Below, in pieces: positions 50,856 to 59,507 of a stretch of 64,000 nt of DNA. The position numbers were made by a program, and so were the translations under genes. Every line of letters begins with the position of its first letter. The first letter of the stretch is position 1. This DNA is from a bacterium. GTDB taxonomy: Bacteria; Bacillota_I; Bacilli_A; RF39; UBA660. The stretch lies in NCBI GenBank assembly GCA_004563275.1, contig SFSZ01000006.1, forward strand, positions 7,097 through 71,096. Direction: 5' to 3'. Below the pieces are notes generated by a model, which saw only the letters and a program-made list of their open reading frames with translations, searched no databases and was not told the DNA's origin.

Positions 50856-51788
50856 ATGGCTGTTGTTTCTATGAGTTACTTATTAGAAGCAGGTGTTCAT
50901 TTCGGACATCAAACAAAAAGATGGAATCCTAAAATGAAGGAATACATCTTCACATCTAGAGATGATATTTATATTATCGATCTAGAAAAAACTGCATCAT
51001 GCATTGAGACTGCATATGCTGAAATTAAGAAAATTGCTGAAAACGGAGGAAGCTTCCTATTTGTTGGAACTAAAAAACAAGCAGTTGAAGCATCTAAAGA
51101 AGAAGCAGAAAGAAGTGAATCTTTCTATGTTGTAGAAAGATGGTTAGGTGGAACACTTACAAACTTCAGAACTATCAGAAAGAGAATTAAAAGATTAGAA
51201 GAAATCGAAAAAATGGAAGCTGATGGAACATTTGAAGTATTACCTAAAAAAGAAGTTATCGGACTTAAAAAAGAATATGACAAATTAAATAAAGTATTAT
51301 GTGGAATCCGTAACATGGAAAAATTACCAAGTGCTTTAATTATTGTTGATCCTAAAAAAGAAATCAACGCTATTAGAGAAGCTAGAAAATTAAATATTCC
51401 AGTATTCGGATTAGTAGATACAAACTGTGATCCAGATGATGTAGACTTTGTAATCCCTGGTAATGATGACGCTGTAAGAAGTGTTAAAGTAGTTTTAGGT
51501 GTATTAACTAATGCTATTTGTGAAGCTAAAGGATTACCAATCGTAGATTACGTTACAGAAGAAGAAAAACCTAAAAAAGACCATAAAGAAGCTAAAAGCG
51601 TAAAAGAAGTATTTGTTGAAAGTTTAGACAAAGAAGAAACTAAAGAAGCTATTAAAGAAGAAAAATCAGTTGAAGATGAAGATTTAACTATTAAAACTTT
51701 AGTAGAATTAAAAGCTATTGCTAAAAAACGTGGTATTAAAGGTTATTCTTCAATGAAAAAAGAAGAATTATTAACTGCATTAAAATAA
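50856..51788 (+). CDS. rpsB: 30S ribosomal protein S2 with C-terminal Rho_N/SAP-like extension
   Basis: Residues 1-235 are S2: [31 protein letters not shown], then [14 protein letters not shown] and [24 protein letters not shown], all diagnostic. The ATG at 50856 is chosen because MAVVSM matches the usual S2 start and AAAGGA lies upstream. The 310-aa length exceeds the usual ~240-260. The extra ~70 residues are an acidic/Lys linker plus [28 protein letters not shown], a small helical domain like the Rho_N or SAP fold that binds nucleic acid. S2 binds the 30S head. It lies 14 bases upstream of tsf, the usual order. Confidence 0.95.
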   Translation: MAVVSMSYLLEAGVHFGHQTKRWNPKMKEYIFTSRDDIYIIDLEKTASCIETAYAEIKKIAENGGSFLFVGTKKQAVEASKEEAERSESFYVVERWLGGTLTNFRTIRKRIKRLEEIEKMEADGTFEVLPKKEVIGLKKEYDKLNKVLCGIRNMEKLPSALIIVDPKKEINAIREARKLNIPVFGLVDTNCDPDDVDFVIPGNDDAVRSVKVVLGVLTNAICEAKGLPIVDYVTEEEKPKKDHKEAKSVKEVFVESLDKEETKEAIKEEKSVEDEDLTIKTLVELKAIAKKRGIKGYSSMKKEELLTALK

Positions 51789-51802
51789 TTGGAGGAATAT
51801 AT

Positions 51803-52672
51803 ATGATAGATGCTAAAAGTGTTGCTGAATTAAGAGCAAAAACCGGTGCAGGAATGATGGACTGCAAAAAAGCCTTAACTGAAACTAATGGAAATATGGA
51901 AGCTGCTATTGATTACCTAAGAGAAAAAGGTATTGCTAAAGCTGCAAAAAAAGAATCAAGAATTGCTGCAGAAGGATTAGCAAACGTTTATATTGATGGT
52001 AATAAAGCTGTTATCTTAGAAGTTAACAGTGAAACAGATTTCGTTTCTAAAAATGAAGAATTTACATCTATGTTAGATACAATTGGAGAAGCTATCTTAA
52101 AGTCAGATGCAACTACCGTAGAAGAAGCTTTAACTTTACCAACAGATGAAGGAACAGTTAATGATTTAATCGTTGCTAAAACAGCTAAAATTGGTGAAAA
52201 ATTATCTTTAAGAAGAATTGAAGTAGTTACTAAAACAGATAGTGAAACATTTGGTTCTTACTTACATATGGGTGGAAAAATTGCTGTATTAACTGTATTA
52301 GAAGGTGCAAATGTTGAAGTAGCTAAAGATGTAGCTATGCAAGCAGCTGCTATGAAACCAGAATATGTTACAGAAGATGAAATTCCTGAAGACAGAATTG
52401 AAAGAGAAAGAAATATCTTCAAAGAACAAGCTATTAACGAAGGAAAACCTGCTGAAATAGCTGAAAAAATGGTAGAAGGTAGAATTAAAAAATTCTTTAA
52501 AGAAATCTGCTTAGTTCATCAAGCATTTATTAAAGATGGAGACATCGACGTAGCAACATACGTTAAAAATAACGGTGGTAAAGTTGAAAAAATGATTCGT
52601 TTTGAAGTTGGAGAAGGAATGGAAAAACGCAATGACAACTTTGCTGAAGAAGTTATGAACCAAATAAAATAA
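51803..52672 (+). CDS. tsf: elongation factor Ts
   Basis: The 289-aa protein begins with the EF-Ts signature SVAELRAKTGAGMMDCKKALTE, followed by AIDYLREKGIAKAAKK and the TDFVSKNEEF core motif. EF-Ts exchanges GDP for GTP on EF-Tu. It follows rpsB in the conserved rpsB-tsf operon, with a TTGGAGGA site before ATG 51803 and a terminator immediately after. The length is typical of the bacterial protein. Confidence 0.97.
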   Translation: MIDAKSVAELRAKTGAGMMDCKKALTETNGNMEAAIDYLREKGIAKAAKKESRIAAEGLANVYIDGNKAVILEVNSETDFVSKNEEFTSMLDTIGEAILKSDATTVEEALTLPTDEGTVNDLIVAKTAKIGEKLSLRRIEVVTKTDSETFGSYLHMGGKIAVLTVLEGANVEVAKDVAMQAAAMKPEYVTEDEIPEDRIERERNIFKEQAINEGKPAEIAEKMVEGRIKKFFKEICLVHQAFIKDGDIDVATYVKNNGGKVEKMIRFEVGEGMEKRNDNFAEEVMNQIK

Positions 52673-52697
52673 ACTCAACCACAAGTTGAGTTTATTT
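52671..52697 (+). terminator. rho-independent terminator of rpsB-tsf
   Basis: Stem AAACTCAAC (52671-52679) pairs with GTTGAGTTT (52685-52693), followed by a T-rich tract. Confidence 0.85.
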
Positions 52698-52752
52698 CTA
52701 TTGATTTATCATAAATATTACTATAATATATTAATATGAAAGGATTAACAAA

Positions 52753-53439
52753 ATGAAAAAGAAAACAAAAATAATTATCTTAATATTAATATTACTTTTA
52801 TTTGGAGGCTTACTAACATTCTTTATCATAAATAATAAAAACAAAAAACTAATTACCGAAGACTCATTAAAATTTAAAGAAGACTACGAAAGTGTAAATG
52901 GTAAAAAAGTATCAGATGAATTATCTTATTCAAGTTTAGATATTCCTAAAAACAATCCTATGAAATACTCATCATACGAAGAAATCTTTAAAATATTAGA
53001 TAATGGTACTGGTGTTATCTATTTAGGTTTTCCAGAATGTCCTTGGTGTCGTAATATTGTTCCTGTTCTAATAGATACTGCTTTAAAATCAAAAGTTGAA
53101 ACAATTTATTATTTAAATATTAAAGATGACCGCAATGTCTTATCTTTAACTAAAAAAGGTAAAATTAAAACTGAAAAAGAAGGAACTGAAAACTATTTAA
53201 AATTAGTTGACTTATTAAAAGATAATTTAAGAGAATATGAAGGCTTAAATAATAAAAATATTAAAAGAATTTATGTTCCTTTAGTAATCTTTGTAAAAAA
53301 TGGAAAAGTAGTTGGAACTTATGAATCATTACCAGCATTCCAAGAAAGAGCAAATGGTAATGGCTTCACTCAAATGAATGAAAAAGAAAAGTCTGAATTA
53401 AGTAAAATTTATGAGAATTATTTTAAAAAAATAAACTAA
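52753..53439 (+). CDS. membrane-anchored thioredoxin-like protein with C-P-W-C motif
   Basis: The 228-aa protein has a transmembrane anchor (about residues 6-26) and an extracellular thioredoxin-like domain. Its active-site-like motif is GFPECPWCRNIVP, with a C-P-W-C pair, and a later VPLVIFVKNGKVVGTYES region that matches the thioredoxin fold's cis-Pro strand. It may act in thiol-disulfide exchange on secreted proteins such as the Cys-containing surface proteins of this window (inference). AAAGGA precedes ATG 52753. Confidence 0.85.
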   Translation: MKKKTKIIILILILLLFGGLLTFFIINNKNKKLITEDSLKFKEDYESVNGKKVSDELSYSSLDIPKNNPMKYSSYEEIFKILDNGTGVIYLGFPECPWCRNIVPVLIDTALKSKVETIYYLNIKDDRNVLSLTKKGKIKTEKEGTENYLKLVDLLKDNLREYEGLNNKNIKRIYVPLVIFVKNGKVVGTYESLPAFQERANGNGFTQMNEKEKSELSKIYENYFKKIN

Positions 53440-53460
53440 GTGCATCAAGCACTTTTTTTA
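53438..53460 (+). terminator. rho-independent terminator
   Basis: Stem AAGTGC (53438-53443) pairs with GCACTT (53449-53454) with a T run, overlapping the stop codon. Confidence 0.75.
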
Positions 53461-53567
53461 ATGCTTAAAAGCGTGCAAAAAGTCGGAATTTGTTGACAAA
53501 AAATTAAAATTAGTATAGTATATCTAATCACAAACGCATAATCATATTAAGTATAGGGGGTGCTTAT

Positions 53568-54272
53568 ATGAAAAAGAAAATAGTATATTATTTACTAATA
53601 GTTTTATGTCTATTTACTTTTATATATTCATCATATCAAATCTATGGTGATTATAAAGATGATCAAAAGCAAAAACTTATTGCTTTAGAAGGCGCAGTCC
53701 CATCAACTAAAAAAGAAAATCCAGAAGAAATCATCAATAATTTAAAAAGTGAATATCAAAATAATGACATAGTTGGAACTATAAGAATCCCAGGTACAAA
53801 TATCAATCATGCCTTTGTTCAAACAACTAATAATACTTATTATTTATCTCATACCCTAAAGAGAGAAAAAAGTAAATTAGGTGCTATTTTCATGGATTAT
53901 CGAAATACTTTTAATGATAAACAAATAAATATTTACGGACACAATTCAAATAAGTATGATGTTCCATTTAAAGATTTAGTTAAATATAAAGATTCAGAGT
54001 TTACTAAAAGCAATGATGAAATATATCTAACAACTTCATCTGGCACAAATAAATACAAAATTCAAATTGTAAATCGTACTAAATCAGATGAACACATGAA
54101 AATAGATGTTAAAGAATCATCATGGAATGAGCATATTTCAAACTTAAGAAAAGGTGCTATCTATGATACAAGAAAGGCCATAACAATGGATGAAGATATA
54201 TTAATTCTTCAAACATGTTTATTAAAAGATGGAGGTAATTACTTAATAATTACTGCAACCAAAGAGAAGTAG
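53568..54272 (+). CDS. class B-like sortase with atypical C-terminus
   Basis: The 234-aa protein has an N-terminal membrane segment (about residues 6-24) and a sortase fold with NDIVGTIRIPGTNINHAFVQ, the catalytic His in NIYGHN (near residue 127) and Cys in ILQTCLLKD (near residue 219). The class B layout is suggested by length and motif order. The catalytic Arg usually found 8-10 residues after the Cys in R-I/L-V strands is not visible; that strand reads GGNYLIITATKE. It may be inactive or use a different residue. A truncated surface-protein remnant with a P-Y-T-G-type motif overlaps its 3' end, suggesting that its substrate gene has been lost. GGGGGTG precedes ATG 53568. Confidence 0.8.
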   Translation: MKKKIVYYLLIVLCLFTFIYSSYQIYGDYKDDQKQKLIALEGAVPSTKKENPEEIINNLKSEYQNNDIVGTIRIPGTNINHAFVQTTNNTYYLSHTLKREKSKLGAIFMDYRNTFNDKQINIYGHNSNKYDVPFKDLVKYKDSEFTKSNDEIYLTTSSGTNKYKIQIVNRTKSDEHMKIDVKESSWNEHISNLRKGAIYDTRKAITMDEDILILQTCLLKDGGNYLIITATKEK

Positions 54273-54448
54273 TATATGTTTACCAATTTGTTAAAGGTCA
54301 AGGAGATGGAGAAGATCCAGTTATAACTCCTGAAGATAAACCTTACACTGGAGTAGAAGAAAGTAATTCTTATACTTCAGTAATCACTATGATATCAAGC
54401 TTAACATTAGGAACATACTTAGTAGTATCAAAAAAGAGATTTAATTAA
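54270..54448 (+). pseudogene. 3' remnant of a cell-wall-anchored surface protein (sortase substrate)
   Basis: In a different frame from the sortase, read from its stop codon region, about 59 codons give the end of a surface protein. It has a MucBP-type end (VVYVYQFVKGQ), an acidic linker, KPYTGVEESN resembling a P-x-T-G sorting signal, a hydrophobic segment (TSVITMISSLTLGTYLVV) and a charged tail SKKRFN. No start codon with a ribosome binding site exists. The frame even continues upstream into the sortase 3' end (EVVYVY), so the two genes are fused by deletion. It is most simply read as a decayed substrate gene. Confidence 0.65.
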
Positions 54449-54459
54449 ATCTCTTTTTT
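54430..54459. terminator. bidirectional terminator between sortase remnant and pilB-like gene
   Basis: A near-perfect palindrome (AAAAAGAGATTT / AAATCTCTTTTT around a 4-base AATT loop) has T runs on both strands and can serve both convergent transcripts. Confidence 0.8.
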
Positions 54460-55810
54460 ATATATCTAAAGTTTCAAGATTGCTATTACTATTAACAACT
54501 TCACTATCATTTAAAGTTTCTTTTAAACCTAAATTAGTATTTGTACCTAAATCATCTTCCAAATCAATAAGTTTAATAATTTCTTCAAAAGAAGTTTCAC
54601 CATTAACAACTTTATTTAAACCATCTTGAAGCATTGTTGTTGTGCCAGAAGAGTATACTAAATGTCTAAGTTTAGCTTTGTTATCATTTCTAACAATCGC
54701 ATCTTTAATTTCTTGATTAATAAGTAAAACCTCATGAATAGCAATACGACCACTATAACCTTGATGACAAGCATCACAGCCCTTAGGTTCATATATTTCA
54801 TTAACATCCATATTTAAAGCTTGTTTAAATACTTTCTTTTCATAATCAGTAGTAGGTCTAACTGTGCGACATTTCTTACATAATCTTCTTGCTAATTTCT
54901 GAGAAATAATACCAGATAAAGCTGCACCTAATAAGTATCTTTCAACTTCCATATCTGTTAAACGTTCAATTGTATTTAAAGAGTCATTAGTATGGATTGT
55001 AGATAATACTAAGTGACCAGTAATAGAAGCTCTAACCGCAATACGTGCCGTTTCATCATCACGAATTTCTCCAATCATTACAATATCCGGGTCTTGACGT
55101 AAGATACTTCTTAAAGCATTTGCAAAAGTAAGCCCAATTTCGGGAATAACCTGAACCTGATTAATGCCATCAATATTCATTTCTATCGGATCTTCTACTG
55201 TAATAATATTTCTATCTTCTGTATTTAACTTTTGTAAAATAGAGTATACAGTTGTTGATTTACCAGTACCAGTTGCACCAGTAACTAATATAATACCATT
55301 AGGTAAACTAATCATTTTATTAACTTTAGCTAAATTATCTTTACTAAAATCTAATTCTTCAATACCAGCTGAAGACATCTTATAATCTAAAACACGAATA
55401 ACAACTTTTTCCCCTAAATTAGTCGGTAAACAAGAAACACGTAAATCAACATCAACATTATCTAAACTATTCTTAATAGCTCCATCTTGAGGAACTCTTG
55501 ATTCCGTAATATTCATCCCAGAAATAATCTTTATACGAGTAATCATATTCTTTTGAACATATAAAGGAACATGACTATAATCAGATAATTTACCATCAAT
55601 ACGCATTCTTATCTTTAAACCATCATCAGAAGGGTCAAAATGAATATCTGAAGCTTTATTCTTAATCGCATCTAAAATAATCGTATTAACAATATCCGTA
55701 ATCGGAGTATCTTCATAATTAAAAGAGACTAGGTTAGCATTTGATGATGTTAACTGTTTTTCATCAAAGGATACTTCATTAATGCTTGGAATCACAGGTT
55801 TAACATCCAT
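54458..55810 (-). CDS. PilB/GspE-family type II/IV secretion ATPase (orphan)
   Basis: The 450-aa protein has the order of the T2SS/type IV pilus assembly ATPases: an N-terminal helical domain with DIHFDPSDDGLKIRMRIDG, Walker A GATGTGKST (near residue 176), the Asp box, Walker B IVMIGEIRDDETA, then CKKC near residue 312 and CDAC near residue 350 (zinc-binding pairs) and GRIAIHEVL. It is shorter at the N-terminus than classical PilB, as in GspE. Such ATPases power pilin assembly or DNA uptake. No pilin, PilC or prepilin peptidase gene lies nearby. AAAGGTGG precedes ATG 55810. Confidence 0.92.
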   Translation of the reverse strand: MDVKPVIPSINEVSFDEKQLTSSNANLVSFNYEDTPITDIVNTIILDAIKNKASDIHFDPSDDGLKIRMRIDGKLSDYSHVPLYVQKNMITRIKIISGMNITESRVPQDGAIKNSLDNVDVDLRVSCLPTNLGEKVVIRVLDYKMSSAGIEELDFSKDNLAKVNKMISLPNGIILVTGATGTGKSTTVYSILQKLNTEDRNIITVEDPIEMNIDGINQVQVIPEIGLTFANALRSILRQDPDIVMIGEIRDDETARIAVRASITGHLVLSTIHTNDSLNTIERLTDMEVERYLLGAALSGIISQKLARRLCKKCRTVRPTTDYEKKVFKQALNMDVNEIYEPKGCDACHQGYSGRIAIHEVLLINQEIKDAIVRNDNKAKLRHLVYSSGTTTMLQDGLNKVVNGETSFEEIIKLIDLEDDLGTNTNLGLKETLNDSEVVNSNSNLETLDI

Positions 55811-55915
55811 ACAAAAGCCACCTTTCTATTCTTAAATAATTATACCAATAAATAATTATTTTATCAATATCCGAACCTTAAAAAAATTACCATAAAAAAT
55901 TAAAAAAAACTTATC

Positions 55916-55944
55916 TTGAAATATCTAAAAAAATCCTTTATAAT
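55916..55944 (+). promoter_or_regulatory. promoter of the valS T-box operon
   Basis: -35 TTGAAA (55916-55921), 17-base spacer, -10 TATAAT (55939-55944). Transcription should start near 55951, at the beginning of the T-box leader. Confidence 0.8.
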
Positions 55945-55950
55945 AATTAT

Positions 55951-56150
55951 AGTTTTCAATGAATTTTGAGGAGTAATATAATTTATATTTATAGAGAGTT
56001 AACATTTGGTGTAAGTTAATAATATAATTATATGAAGGTTGCAAAATGAGAAAAATCGTTTATATGCGTTAAATATATAAAGATAACTAATAAGTTATAA
56101 ATTAAGGTGGTACCACGGCCATAAGTCGTCCTTTAATTTATAACTTTTTT
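55951..56150 (+). promoter_or_regulatory. T-box riboswitch (probably tRNA-Val responsive)
   Basis: The ~200-nt leader has the T-box sequence AAGGTGGTACCACGG (56104-56118), Stem I elements (AGAGAG at about 55993 and GGTGTAAG near 56008), and a terminator stem AAGTTATAAATTAA (56092-56105) / TTAATTTATAACTT (56133-56146) followed by a T run. In the likely specifier region, TGAAGGTTGC, a GTT (Val) codon at 56038-56040 followed by GC has the usual position, agreeing with the valS gene in the operon. Uncharged tRNA-Val would pair with the specifier and the T-box bulge and prevent termination. The specifier codon is inferred by eye; the HD-domain gene intervenes before valS. Confidence 0.9.
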
Positions 56151-56173
56151 TTCTTTAAAAAGGAGTTGTTAAA

Positions 56174-56902
56174 ATGTATCGAGAATTTGAAGAGTATATT
56201 TTTAATAATTATGATATTAAATTATTAGGTATCAATAGAAAGTATTATCATTCAAAACGAGTCGCCATCTTATCTAAAAAGATAGCTGAAAACTTAAATT
56301 TAAGTCTTCATGATGTTAAATTAGCTACAACCATCGGTTTACTTCATGACATTGCTAGATTCTTTGAATACGACTTATTTGGTAAGTTTAATTCCCAACA
56401 CTTTGATCATGCCAAATATGGAGTTAAATTATTAAAAGAAGATGACTACATAAAAAAATATAACGTAAGTGAAGAAGATTTAGATGATTTATATGCTGCT
56501 ATTTACTATCACAATAAATATGTAATATCAAGAAAATATCAAAACAATAAATTTTGTAAAATTATCAGAGATGCCGATAAAATAGATATTATTTATTTAG
56601 TATCTATTCATCAAAACATGATAACAGCATCTATCGAAAACTATACAGTATCTCCTAAAGTATATAAAGATTTTAATAAAGGAAAATGTATTAAAGAAAA
56701 AGATGTTAAAACTAAAGGTGATAAAATCCTAAATATCTTATCATTTATCTATGATATAAATTATACTTATTCACTAAAAGTAATTAAAGAAAATAATTAT
56801 ATTGAAGAAATGTTTAATAATTTAGGTAAACCAGAAAATTTAAAACCATACTTTGAAATTATAAATCGAGTAATAAATCAAAAAATAGAAAAAGAGGATT
56901 GA
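56174..56902 (+). CDS. HD-domain phosphohydrolase-like protein in valS operon
   Basis: The 242-aa protein has an HD-superfamily metal-binding pattern: [17 protein letters not shown] with the first His, [15 protein letters not shown] with the HD pair near residue 57, YYHNKYVI with His near residue 116, and [11 protein letters not shown] with Asp near residue 138. Such proteins hydrolyse nucleotides or other phosphomonoesters or diesters. It is cytoplasmic. It is the first gene after the valine T-box and its stop is just upstream of valS, so it is regulated by valine-tRNA charging. AAAGGAG precedes the ATG. Substrate is unknown. Confidence 0.85.
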   Translation: MYREFEEYIFNNYDIKLLGINRKYYHSKRVAILSKKIAENLNLSLHDVKLATTIGLLHDIARFFEYDLFGKFNSQHFDHAKYGVKLLKEDDYIKKYNVSEEDLDDLYAAIYYHNKYVISRKYQNNKFCKIIRDADKIDIIYLVSIHQNMITASIENYTVSPKVYKDFNKGKCIKEKDVKTKGDKILNILSFIYDINYTYSLKVIKENNYIEEMFNNLGKPENLKPYFEIINRVINQKIEKED

Positions 56903-56907
56903 TTAAA

Positions 56908-59433
56908 ATGTTAGATAAAAAATATGAACATAAACAAGTTGAAGAAGGTAAATATGAATATTGGTTAGATCATAAATACTTTGAAAGTGGCGATGTTTCT
57001 AAAAAACCATATTCAATTGTAATTCCACCTCCTAATGTAACTGGTAAATTACACTTAGGTCATGCTTGGGATACTACCTTACAAGACATAATTATTAGAT
57101 TCAAAAGAATGCAAGGATTTGATGCCTTATGGGTTCCTGGTATGGATCATGCCGGAATCGCAACTCAAGCTAAAGTAGATGCTAAATTAAGAGAAATGGG
57201 TATTAATCCCCGTGGAATTAGTAGAGAAGAGTGGCTTAAATATGCTTGGGATTGGAAAAAAGAATATTCAGAAAATATTCGCAAACAATGGGCAAAATTA
57301 GGTTTAAGTCTAGATTATACTAAAGAAAGATTTACTTTAGATGAAGGATTAAGTGACGCTGTAAAACACGTTTTTGTTACCCTTTATAACGAAGGATTAA
57401 TCTATCGTGGAGAAAGAATTATTAACTGGGATCCATACGCTATGACAGCTCTTTCTAATGAAGAAGTAGAATATAAAGATGTCCCAGGAGCCTTTTATCA
57501 CATTAAATATTTTATTGAAGGAACTCATGACTACCTAGAAGTAGCAACAACAAGACCAGAAACTTTATTTGGTGATACGGCTGTAGCTGTTAATCCAAAT
57601 GATAAAAGATACAAACATCTAATTGGTAAAAATTGTATCTTACCAGTTGTAAATAAACTAATACCTATTATTGGTGATGAACATGCTGATCCTGAATTTG
57701 GTACTGGTGTCGTAAAAATAACTCCAGCTCATGATCCAAATGACTTTGAAGTAGGAAATAGACATAATTTAGAAAGAATTATCGTTATTAATCCAGATGG
57801 CACCATGAATAAAAATGCCTTAAAATATGAAGGAATGGACCGTTTTGAATGTCGTAAAGCCCTTATCGATGATTTAAAAACCGAAGGCTTACTAATTAAA
57901 ATTGAAGAAATGACTCACTCAGTAGGACATTCTCAAAGAAGTGGAGTAATGGTAGAACCATATTTATCAAAACAATGGTTTGTTAAAATGAGACCACTTG
58001 CTGATCGTGTTTTAGAAAATCAAAAAAATAAAGATACTAAAGTAAATTTTGTCCCAGAAAGATTTGAAAAAATCATGAATCACTGGATGGAAATCACTTA
58101 CGATTGGTGTATTTCTAGACAATTATGGTGGGGACATCGTATTCCTGCTTGGTATAAAGGCGATGAAGTATATGTTGGCGTAGAAGCACCTAAAGAAGAA
58201 GGTTGGACACAAGACCCAGATGTTTTAGATACATGGTTCTCAAGTGCTTTATGGCCATTTAGTACCCTAGGATTCCCAGAAAAAACCGACCTTTTAGAAA
58301 GATATTATCCTAACAATGTATTAGTAACTGGTTATGACATTATCCCATTCTGGGTAAATAGAATGACCTTCCAAGGCCTACATTTTACTGGACAAAGACC
58401 ATTTAAAGATTGCTTAATTCATGGTCTAATTCGTGATAATCAAGGAAGAAAAATGTCAAAAAGCTTAGGCAACGGAGTAGACCCAATGGATGTTATTGAA
58501 GAATACGGTTGTGATGCCTTAAGATACTTCCTAGCATCTTCATCAGCTGCCGGCCAAGATCTAAGATATGATGAAGAAAAAGTTAAATCAACTTGGAACT
58601 TCATTAATAAATTATGGAATGCTAGTCGTTTCTGTTTAATGAATATTGAATCCTTAAAAGAATATGACTTTAAAGAAATAGATGCTAAAGACAAATGGAT
58701 CTTATCTAAGTTAAATAAAATAATTAAAGACGTTACTAAATCTATGGAAAAATATGAATTTAACAATGTAGGAACCATGCTTTATGACTTTATCTGGAGT
58801 GACTTCTGTGATTCATACATTGAAATGTGTAAATTTACTCTAGATAACCCATCAACTCAAAGTACTCTTTGTTATGTAATAACTAATATCTTAAAAATGA
58901 TGCATCCAATCATGCCATTCGTAACCGAAGAAATTTATAGTATGTTACCAATCAAAACCCATGAAAGCATCATGATAAGTGATTATCCAACTGTAAATAA
59001 AGAATTTAATTTTCCAACTGAAGAAGAATTAATTGAAAATACCATTGGATTTATCAAAACATTTAGAAACATTAAACAAGAAAATAACATAACAAAAGAC
59101 TTATCAGTTAAATTTAATAATCAAGAAGATTATACATTAATTACTAAAATGTTAAAAATAACTGAAAACATCATTGATAAACCATTAGATATTACTGAAT
59201 ATAAAGTAAACTTTGGTCAATTTAGTGCTTCAATCTACTATGAAAAAGAAATAACTGAAGAAGATATCCTTCAAAAAGAAAAACAAATAGAAAGTTTAAA
59301 ACAAAGTATTAATAAAAGAAAACAATTATTAGCTAATGAAAACTTTGTTAAAAAAGCTCCAGAAAAATTAGTAGCTGAAGAAAAGGCTAAATTAGAAAAT
59401 GATGAAAAATTATTAGAACTACTAACTCAATAG
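56908..59433 (+). CDS. valS: valyl-tRNA synthetase
   Basis: The 841-aa class I synthetase has [16 protein letters not shown] (HIGH-type motif, near residue 49), [15 protein letters not shown] [15 protein letters not shown], the valine-specific editing (CP1) domain with [17 protein letters not shown], and the KMSKS motif in [14 protein letters not shown] (near residue 515). The Lys/Glu-rich C-terminal coiled coil (about residues 780-841) is the ValRS arm. It charges tRNA-Val with valine in the cytoplasm. ATG 56908 is preferred over an upstream TTG; GAGG lies before it. It is in a T-box operon behind an HD-domain gene, 5 bases after its stop. Confidence 0.98.
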   Translation: MLDKKYEHKQVEEGKYEYWLDHKYFESGDVSKKPYSIVIPPPNVTGKLHLGHAWDTTLQDIIIRFKRMQGFDALWVPGMDHAGIATQAKVDAKLREMGINPRGISREEWLKYAWDWKKEYSENIRKQWAKLGLSLDYTKERFTLDEGLSDAVKHVFVTLYNEGLIYRGERIINWDPYAMTALSNEEVEYKDVPGAFYHIKYFIEGTHDYLEVATTRPETLFGDTAVAVNPNDKRYKHLIGKNCILPVVNKLIPIIGDEHADPEFGTGVVKITPAHDPNDFEVGNRHNLERIIVINPDGTMNKNALKYEGMDRFECRKALIDDLKTEGLLIKIEEMTHSVGHSQRSGVMVEPYLSKQWFVKMRPLADRVLENQKNKDTKVNFVPERFEKIMNHWMEITYDWCISRQLWWGHRIPAWYKGDEVYVGVEAPKEEGWTQDPDVLDTWFSSALWPFSTLGFPEKTDLLERYYPNNVLVTGYDIIPFWVNRMTFQGLHFTGQRPFKDCLIHGLIRDNQGRKMSKSLGNGVDPMDVIEEYGCDALRYFLASSSAAGQDLRYDEEKVKSTWNFINKLWNASRFCLMNIESLKEYDFKEIDAKDKWILSKLNKIIKDVTKSMEKYEFNNVGTMLYDFIWSDFCDSYIEMCKFTLDNPSTQSTLCYVITNILKMMHPIMPFVTEEIYSMLPIKTHESIMISDYPTVNKEFNFPTEEELIENTIGFIKTFRNIKQENNITKDLSVKFNNQEDYTLITKMLKITENIIDKPLDITEYKVNFGQFSASIYYEKEITEEDILQKEKQIESLKQSINKRKQLLANENFVKKAPEKLVAEEKAKLENDEKLLELLTQ

Positions 59434-59449
59434 ATTAGTAGTTTTTTTT
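59417..59449 (+). terminator. rho-independent terminator of valS
   Basis: Stem AACTACTAA (59417-59425) pairs with TTAGTAGTT (59435-59443) with T run, overlapping the valS stop. Confidence 0.8.
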
Positions 59450-59450
59450 C

Positions 59451-59479
59451 TTGATTTTTTGGGCATTTTATTATATTAT
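59451..59479 (+). promoter_or_regulatory. promoter of the sigma-like gene pair
   Basis: -35 TTGATT (59451-59456), 17-base spacer, -10 TATTAT (59474-59479). It resembles the promoter at 7646 (TTGATA, 17, TATTAT). Transcription would start about 22 bases before ATG 59508. Confidence 0.7.
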
Positions 59480-59507
59480 ATGACCCAAACGAAAGGGGGT
59501 TTGTTAT

